Assembly: GCA_965247535.1 (NCBI GenBank)
Contig: OZ252018.1
Location: 1,364,001 to 1,428,000 of the forward strand
Direction: 5' to 3'
Origin: JAPPHY01 sp965247535
GTDB taxonomy: Bacteria; Chloroflexota; Dehalococcoidia; Lucifugimonadales; UBA2985
DNA: 64,000 bases
The translations under genes were made by a program, and so were the position numbers. Shown one piece after another: positions 60,350 to 64,000 of the stretch (the first letter of the stretch is position 1; each line of letters opens with the position of its first letter). The notes beneath the pieces are model-generated. The model worked only from the letters and a program-made list of their open reading frames with translations. It ran no database searches and was not told the origin of the DNA.

Positions 60350-61704
60350 TTAGTCTCCGGCTGCCTCCGCGGCAGTGCGTGCCATGCGCCGGGACGCCAG
60401 GGCGGTCTGTATCGCCTGTCGCTCCTCCGACTCACGGGCAGGGGAGAACCTGACCAGGAACACCAGCGCGGAGGCCGCAAGCACAAACAGCCCCACTATC
60501 GCCAGCGCTCCCTGGGTGTCCAGGGACACCATCCTGAACAGGAACCCGAAGGCCAGGCCCCTGCGTTGCCGCCGGCTCCCACGATACCCGCCACTGACCC
60601 AAGTGCCCTGCGGTTTATGAATGGCACCACCGAGAAGGTAGCTCCCTCGGACATCTGCACGAACAGGCTGAACACAATCATCGCGCCCACGGCGAGCAGC
60701 AGCGTGGCCATCTGTGAGAAGAGCAACAGCGCAAATCCCTCCAGCAGCAGCACCACGCCCAGGAAGAACACTCGACCCTTCAACCCGGCTCTGATTCCCG
60801 CCTTGTCTCCCAGCATTCCTCCCATGGTGCGGGCGAAGATGTTCATCAGGCCAAAGAGACCCGCGATGAGGCCCGCCGTCGCCACGCTAAGCTCGAATCC
60901 GTCGTGGAAGTAGAGAGCCGCGATGTTGTTGATGGTCAGCTCTACGCCGAAGCAGGCGCCGTAGATTACGAACAGCGCCCAGACGCGGTAGTCTGCGATA
61001 GCTTCCAGGAATGTCCCCCTGGTGGCCGCGGCGGAAGGCATTCTGCCCTCGGCCCTCAGCTGGGAGTAGTTGCCCTCCGGGGAGTCCTGGGTGAAGAAGT
61101 AGTATGCTACGCCGACCAGCAGCAGGGCGACGCCGGGAACCACCATCGCTACCCGCCATCCAACGGTCTCGCCCACGCCGAACATGAGGACGTCGGCCAG
61201 CACCAGGGGCATCGCCATCTGCGTCACGCCACCTCCCATGTTGCCCCACCCGGCCGTTGTCGCGTTGGCCGTCCCGACCACGTTGGGCGCGAACATGACA
61301 GATGTGTGGTACTGGGTGATCACGAAGGACCCGCCAATCACACCAATCGCCAGGCGGAACAGGAGAAACGTCTCGTAGCTCTGGGCCAGGCCGATGCTCA
61401 TGACCGGAATGGAGCCCAGGACCAGTAGGCCACTGTACGCCAGCCTCGGCCCGATCCTGTCGCAGAGCCAACCGATCGCCAGCCTTGCCACAATCGTGAT
61501 GGCCACGGATGCGATGATCGTGTTGCCCACCTGGGTCTTCGTCAGTCCAAGGTCGTCCCGCACAATGGCCATCAGAGGCGCGATGCCGAACCAGCCGAAG
61601 AACGCCAGGAAAAACGCAAACCAGGTTAGATGGAATGTCCGCATCTGAGGCGACTTCAGACTGAATAGTGAGATTCTTGTTGCCTTGGACTCAACGAAAG
61701 CCAT
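60350..61704 (-). pseudogene. narK: NarK-type nitrate/nitrite MFS transporter, 1-bp frameshift
   Basis: ATG 61704 opens a 12-helix MFS protein: FHLTWFAFFLAFFGWFGIAPLMAIVRDDLGLTKTQVGN, RLAIGVIGGSFVITQYHTSVMFAPNVVGTANATTAGWGNMGGG (the nitrate signature) and a second signature GIVGAGGNAGA. At about 60555 one base is missing (GGGGCC-TGGCC instead of GGGGCCGTGGCC), which shifts the frame and ends the ORF early at 60496; the remaining C-terminus continues in another frame to 60350. The duplicate at 54382-54705 has the extra base. With the base restored the protein is about 451 residues. Confidence 0.88.
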
Positions 61705-61716
61705 CTACAGCCTCTT

Positions 61717-62079
61717 TCACGTAGTCTGTTTTTGGACTCTTTCCAACGCGATCAGGATATGCTGCTGCTCCGAGACCTCGACGCGGTACGTCTTCAATGC
61801 CTTACAGTCGTTGCCCACGGGCTTACCGGTGTCCAGTTCGAACTTGTAGCCGTGCAGCGGGCACTGAAGCTCGCCCCCGCCGATGATCCCGTCGGCCAGC
61901 GGGCCGCCCATGTGCGGGCAGAGGGCCTGAGTCGAAAACACGCTGCCGTCGCGCGCCCTGAACACCGCCACCGGTATGTGCCCTATTCGAAGAAGGCGTC
62001 CCTCTCCGATGGGTATCTGGTCGACAGGACCCAGGTCATAGGTCTGTGACTGCTTCGCGGCCGCTCCTGTTCCCGTCAT
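61717..62079 (-). CDS. nirD: Nitrite reductase small subunit, Rieske type
   Basis: 120 residues. The Rieske ligands are intact: CPHMGGPLADG and CPLHGYKF, so a [2Fe-2S] cluster should be bound (the NirD of enterobacteria lacks these). It lies 4 bp after nirB. The partner of the siroheme subunit in NAD(P)H-dependent nitrite reduction to ammonium. Confidence 0.9.
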   Translation of the reverse strand: MTGTGAAAKQSQTYDLGPVDQIPIGEGRLLRIGHIPVAVFRARDGSVFSTQALCPHMGGPLADGIIGGGELQCPLHGYKFELDTGKPVGNDCKALKTYRVEVSEQQHILIALERVQKQTT

Positions 62080-62083
62080 TCCT

Positions 62084-64000
62084 TCATGCCTCGGCTGCTA
62101 CAGTCGCCGTGGTCGTGGCGAACTGGTTATTGTGGACCGGGTGCTCCCCCTCCTTCCAGGGGTCGATGTAGGCTTCGACGGCGGCCTGGATGTCTTCGTC
62201 CAGTTGGCCGCACAGGCCCTCGGTATCGTCCATAAGGACCTCCCTCAGCCGCTCCACTCCGATCCGTTCGACGAATCCATAGGTACGCTCCAGGTACTTC
62301 GCGTTCTCCCGGTAGTACTGGAGGAACCTGCCCATGTACTTGAGCACGTCTGCCGGTGAGTCCGCTATGCACAGCACATCACCCTTGCGGACGTTCGCTC
62401 CGGCCGCGCCTCCTACGTAGATCTCCCACTTGCCTCCTTCGATTGCCACGACTCCAACGTCCTTGACGGTGGCTTCGGCGCAGTTGCGTGGGCAGCCTGA
62501 GACGGCCATCTTGACCTTATGGGGCATCTCTACGCCCTGGAAGCGCTTCTCTATGTCGATTCCCAACGTGGTGCTGTCTCCCAGCCCGAAGCGGCAGAAA
62601 TCGGTGCCGACGCACGTCTTGCACGTCCTGAACGCCTTTGTGTATGCGTGACCGGAGGGCATGTCCAGCTCTCGCCATACATCCGGAAGGTGCTCCTTGG
62701 GAATGCCCAGGAGGTCTATGCGCTGCCCGCCGGTAATCTTCACCATGCCGGCCTCGTACTTCTCCGCAACGTCGGCGATGCGGCGCAGCTCGTCCGGCGT
62801 GGTTATGCCTCCGTATATGCGGGGCACCACGCTGAAGGTGCTGTCTCGCTGGACGTTTGCGTGAACGCGGTCGTTGATGAAGCGGGCGTCCCGCTCATCC
62901 TCGTACTCGCTGTCCCATATCGTCTTCAGTAGCGAGGCGAGTCCCACCTTGCTGCCCACGTCCTCTCGGCCGCCCGCCAGCGTATTGAATACGGACGACA
63001 CGCTCTTCAGCTCCATAGATTTCACGGCTTGCACAAGCTCCGGCTTGGTGAGCGGGATGCCCCGGACGTAGTAGTGGGCCGATGGGTCCTCTGCGACCAG
63101 TCCGTCGGCGGCGAACTCGAGGATCTCCTGCACCTGCGGCCCGCACGATCCGCAGCCTGTGCCGGCTCTGGTGGCATCGCAAACGGCCTTCAGGCTCCTG
63201 GACCCTGACTTGACGGCTGCGACGATCTTCCCCTTGCTGACACCGTTGCAGTTGCAGATCTGGGTATCGTCCGGCATCGAGGCCACGTCCGGAATCGGCA
63301 GCCCACCGGATATGCCGAATAGCAGCTCTGCACGGCTGTCCGGGACCCTTTCGTTGCGGTCGAAGGCCTGGAGCAGACGGGGTGACGACAAGCCGTCGTT
63401 TAGCAGAATCGCTCCCGCAATCCGGCCGTCTCTCACGATGAGCTTCTTGTAGACTCGCTGGCCGGGCTCGACATAGGTGACCACCTCGTCATTCTCATCC
63501 CGGGCTTCCTTCACGCCGGCCACCGCCAGATCGACGCCCATCACCTTGAGCTTGGTGGACACCTTTGATCCCACGTATTTGGAGTCGGGGGCGCGTCCGG
63601 TCAGCCGGTCGGAGAGAACACTCGCCTGCTCCCAGAGTGGAGCAACCAGTCCATAGGTGACGTCCCGGTGCTCGGCGCACTCCCCAATCGCGTAGATGTT
63701 GGGGTCGTTTCTGCAAGCAAGATCGTCGTTGACCAGGATTCCGCGGCGAACGTTCAGGCCGGACGTCTTGGCAAGGTCCACGTTGGGCCTGATGCCGGCA
63801 GAGATGACCACCATGTCGCAGGGCACCTCCGAACCGTCCTTGAACAGGATGCCGGTCACACGTCCCTCTCCCAGCACTGCTGAAGTGAACTTCTCCAGGT
63901 GGAAGGTGACGCCCATGGCCTCCAGCGATCCCTTGAGTAGCTCCCCCGCGTAGGAGTCCAACTGGGACTCCATCAGGTACGCCGCCAAGTGGACGACGTG
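62084..64000 (-). CDS. nirB: Nitrite reductase large subunit (5' end outside window)
   Basis: At least 638 residues; the frame is open to the window edge (HVVHLAAYLMESQLDS), so part of the N-terminal FAD domain is missing. Visible: FAD/NAD domain (VVISAGIRPNVDLA, IYAIGECAEHRDVTYG), a BFD-type [2Fe-2S] domain (CNCNGVSKGKIVAAV, AGTGCGSCG), and the sulfite/nitrite reductase domain with CKTCVGTDFCRFGLGDST and GCPRNCAEATVKDVGVV, the siroheme/[4Fe-4S] ligands. Reduces nitrite to ammonium for assimilation or detoxification. Operon with nirD and probably narK. Confidence 0.95.
   Translation of the reverse strand, partial: HVVHLAAYLMESQLDSYAGELLKGSLEAMGVTFHLEKFTSAVLGEGRVTGILFKDGSEVPCDMVVISAGIRPNVDLAKTSGLNVRRGILVNDDLACRNDPNIYAIGECAEHRDVTYGLVAPLWEQASVLSDRLTGRAPDSKYVGSKVSTKLKVMGVDLAVAGVKEARDENDEVVTYVEPGQRVYKKLIVRDGRIAGAILLNDGLSSPRLLQAFDRNERVPDSRAELLFGISGGLPIPDVASMPDDTQICNCNGVSKGKIVAAVKSGSRSLKAVCDATRAGTGCGSCGPQVQEILEFAADGLVAEDPSAHYYVRGIPLTKPELVQAVKSMELKSVSSVFNTLAGGREDVGSKVGLASLLKTIWDSEYEDERDARFINDRVHANVQRDSTFSVVPRIYGGITTPDELRRIADVAEKYEAGMVKITGGQRIDLLGIPKEHLPDVWRELDMPSGHAYTKAFRTCKTCVGTDFCRFGLGDSTTLGIDIEKRFQGVEMPHKVKMAVSGCPRNCAEATVKDVGVVAIEGGKWEIYVGGAAGANVRKGDVLCIADSPADVLKYMGRFLQYYRENAKYLERTYGFVERIGVERLREVLMDDTEGLCGQLDEDIQAAVEAYIDPWKEGEHPVHNNQFATTTATVAAEA

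Overview
This window is a high-GC bacterial chromosome segment, most likely from the Chloroflexota (Dehalococcoidia/SAR202-like). That placement is inferred from gene content and style: HspR-controlled dnaJ-clpC, a split three-subunit transhydrogenase, a zinc-ribbon DEAD-box helicase, a T-box in front of ileS and frequent GTG/TTG starts. There is no rRNA, and no marker seen here fixes the lineage. Most of the window is compact housekeeping DNA. Both ends are cut: the PDZ end of an HtrA-type protease at the left and nitrite reductase nirB at the right.

Layout. 0.4-6.4 kb is a minus-strand amino-acid operon (aroE, hicA, hicB, aroC, proB, proA, two paralogous small ORFs) with a toxin-antitoxin pair set inside it by 4-bp overlaps. 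6.7-10.3 kb holds a MacB/FtsX-type ABC exporter and a HigBA pair. 10.3-14.6 kb holds ruvX, alaS and a NYN nuclease. 14.8-19.2 kb is a heat-shock locus: hsp20 diverges from dnaJ-hspR-clpC, with near-consensus promoters and a CTTGA/TCAAG inverted repeat between them. 19.3-25.6 kb holds a VTT membrane protein, purA, a truncated transposase, sucCD and an AT-richer islet with a nuclease-like gene. 25.6-30.8 kb is an acyl-CoA ligase / enoyl-CoA hydratase operon plus a DUF418 protein. 31.0-34.8 kb is an accessory islet (HSDR_N-like nuclease, LicD fusion, SDR apparently starting at ATA, ABM-like protein) bounded by two oppositely oriented copies of a palindromic repeat. 34.8-38.2 kb is ileS with its T-box leader. 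38.3-40.9 kb holds a membrane protein, a 36-aa Gly-rich peptide gene, an EEP nuclease and panD.

41-47.3 kb contains pntB/pntA2/pntA1 and a Zn/Mn uptake operon headed by a Fur-family regulator. 47.5-53.3 kb has tRNA-Arg, a cation/proton antiporter, a secreted protein with a decayed duplicate of its tail, a CorC-like protein, glmU and two tRNA-Ser genes. 53.4-60.7 kb is a scarred region: a frameshifted NUDIX gene, a 5'-truncated cobU joined head-on to a fragment of a nitrate-transporter gene, a DEAD-box helicase, a broken DUF1828-like gene, an ssb plus truncated radC-like pair, a repeat-bearing lipoprotein and about 0.9 kb without genes. 59.5-64 kb is a nitrate/nitrite assimilation locus: mobA, a narK-type MFS gene (frameshifted here), nirD and nirB.

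How it works together. Biosynthesis (proline, shikimate/chorismate, AMP, beta-alanine, UDP-GlcNAc), TCA (sucCD), NAD(P)H balance (pntAB), metal homeostasis and nitrite assimilation form a normal aerobic heterotroph complement. The least explained material is in small or broken sequences: three genes missed by length-based calling or lacking a standard start, duplicated gene tails, and a dispersed palindrome that brackets accessory genes.
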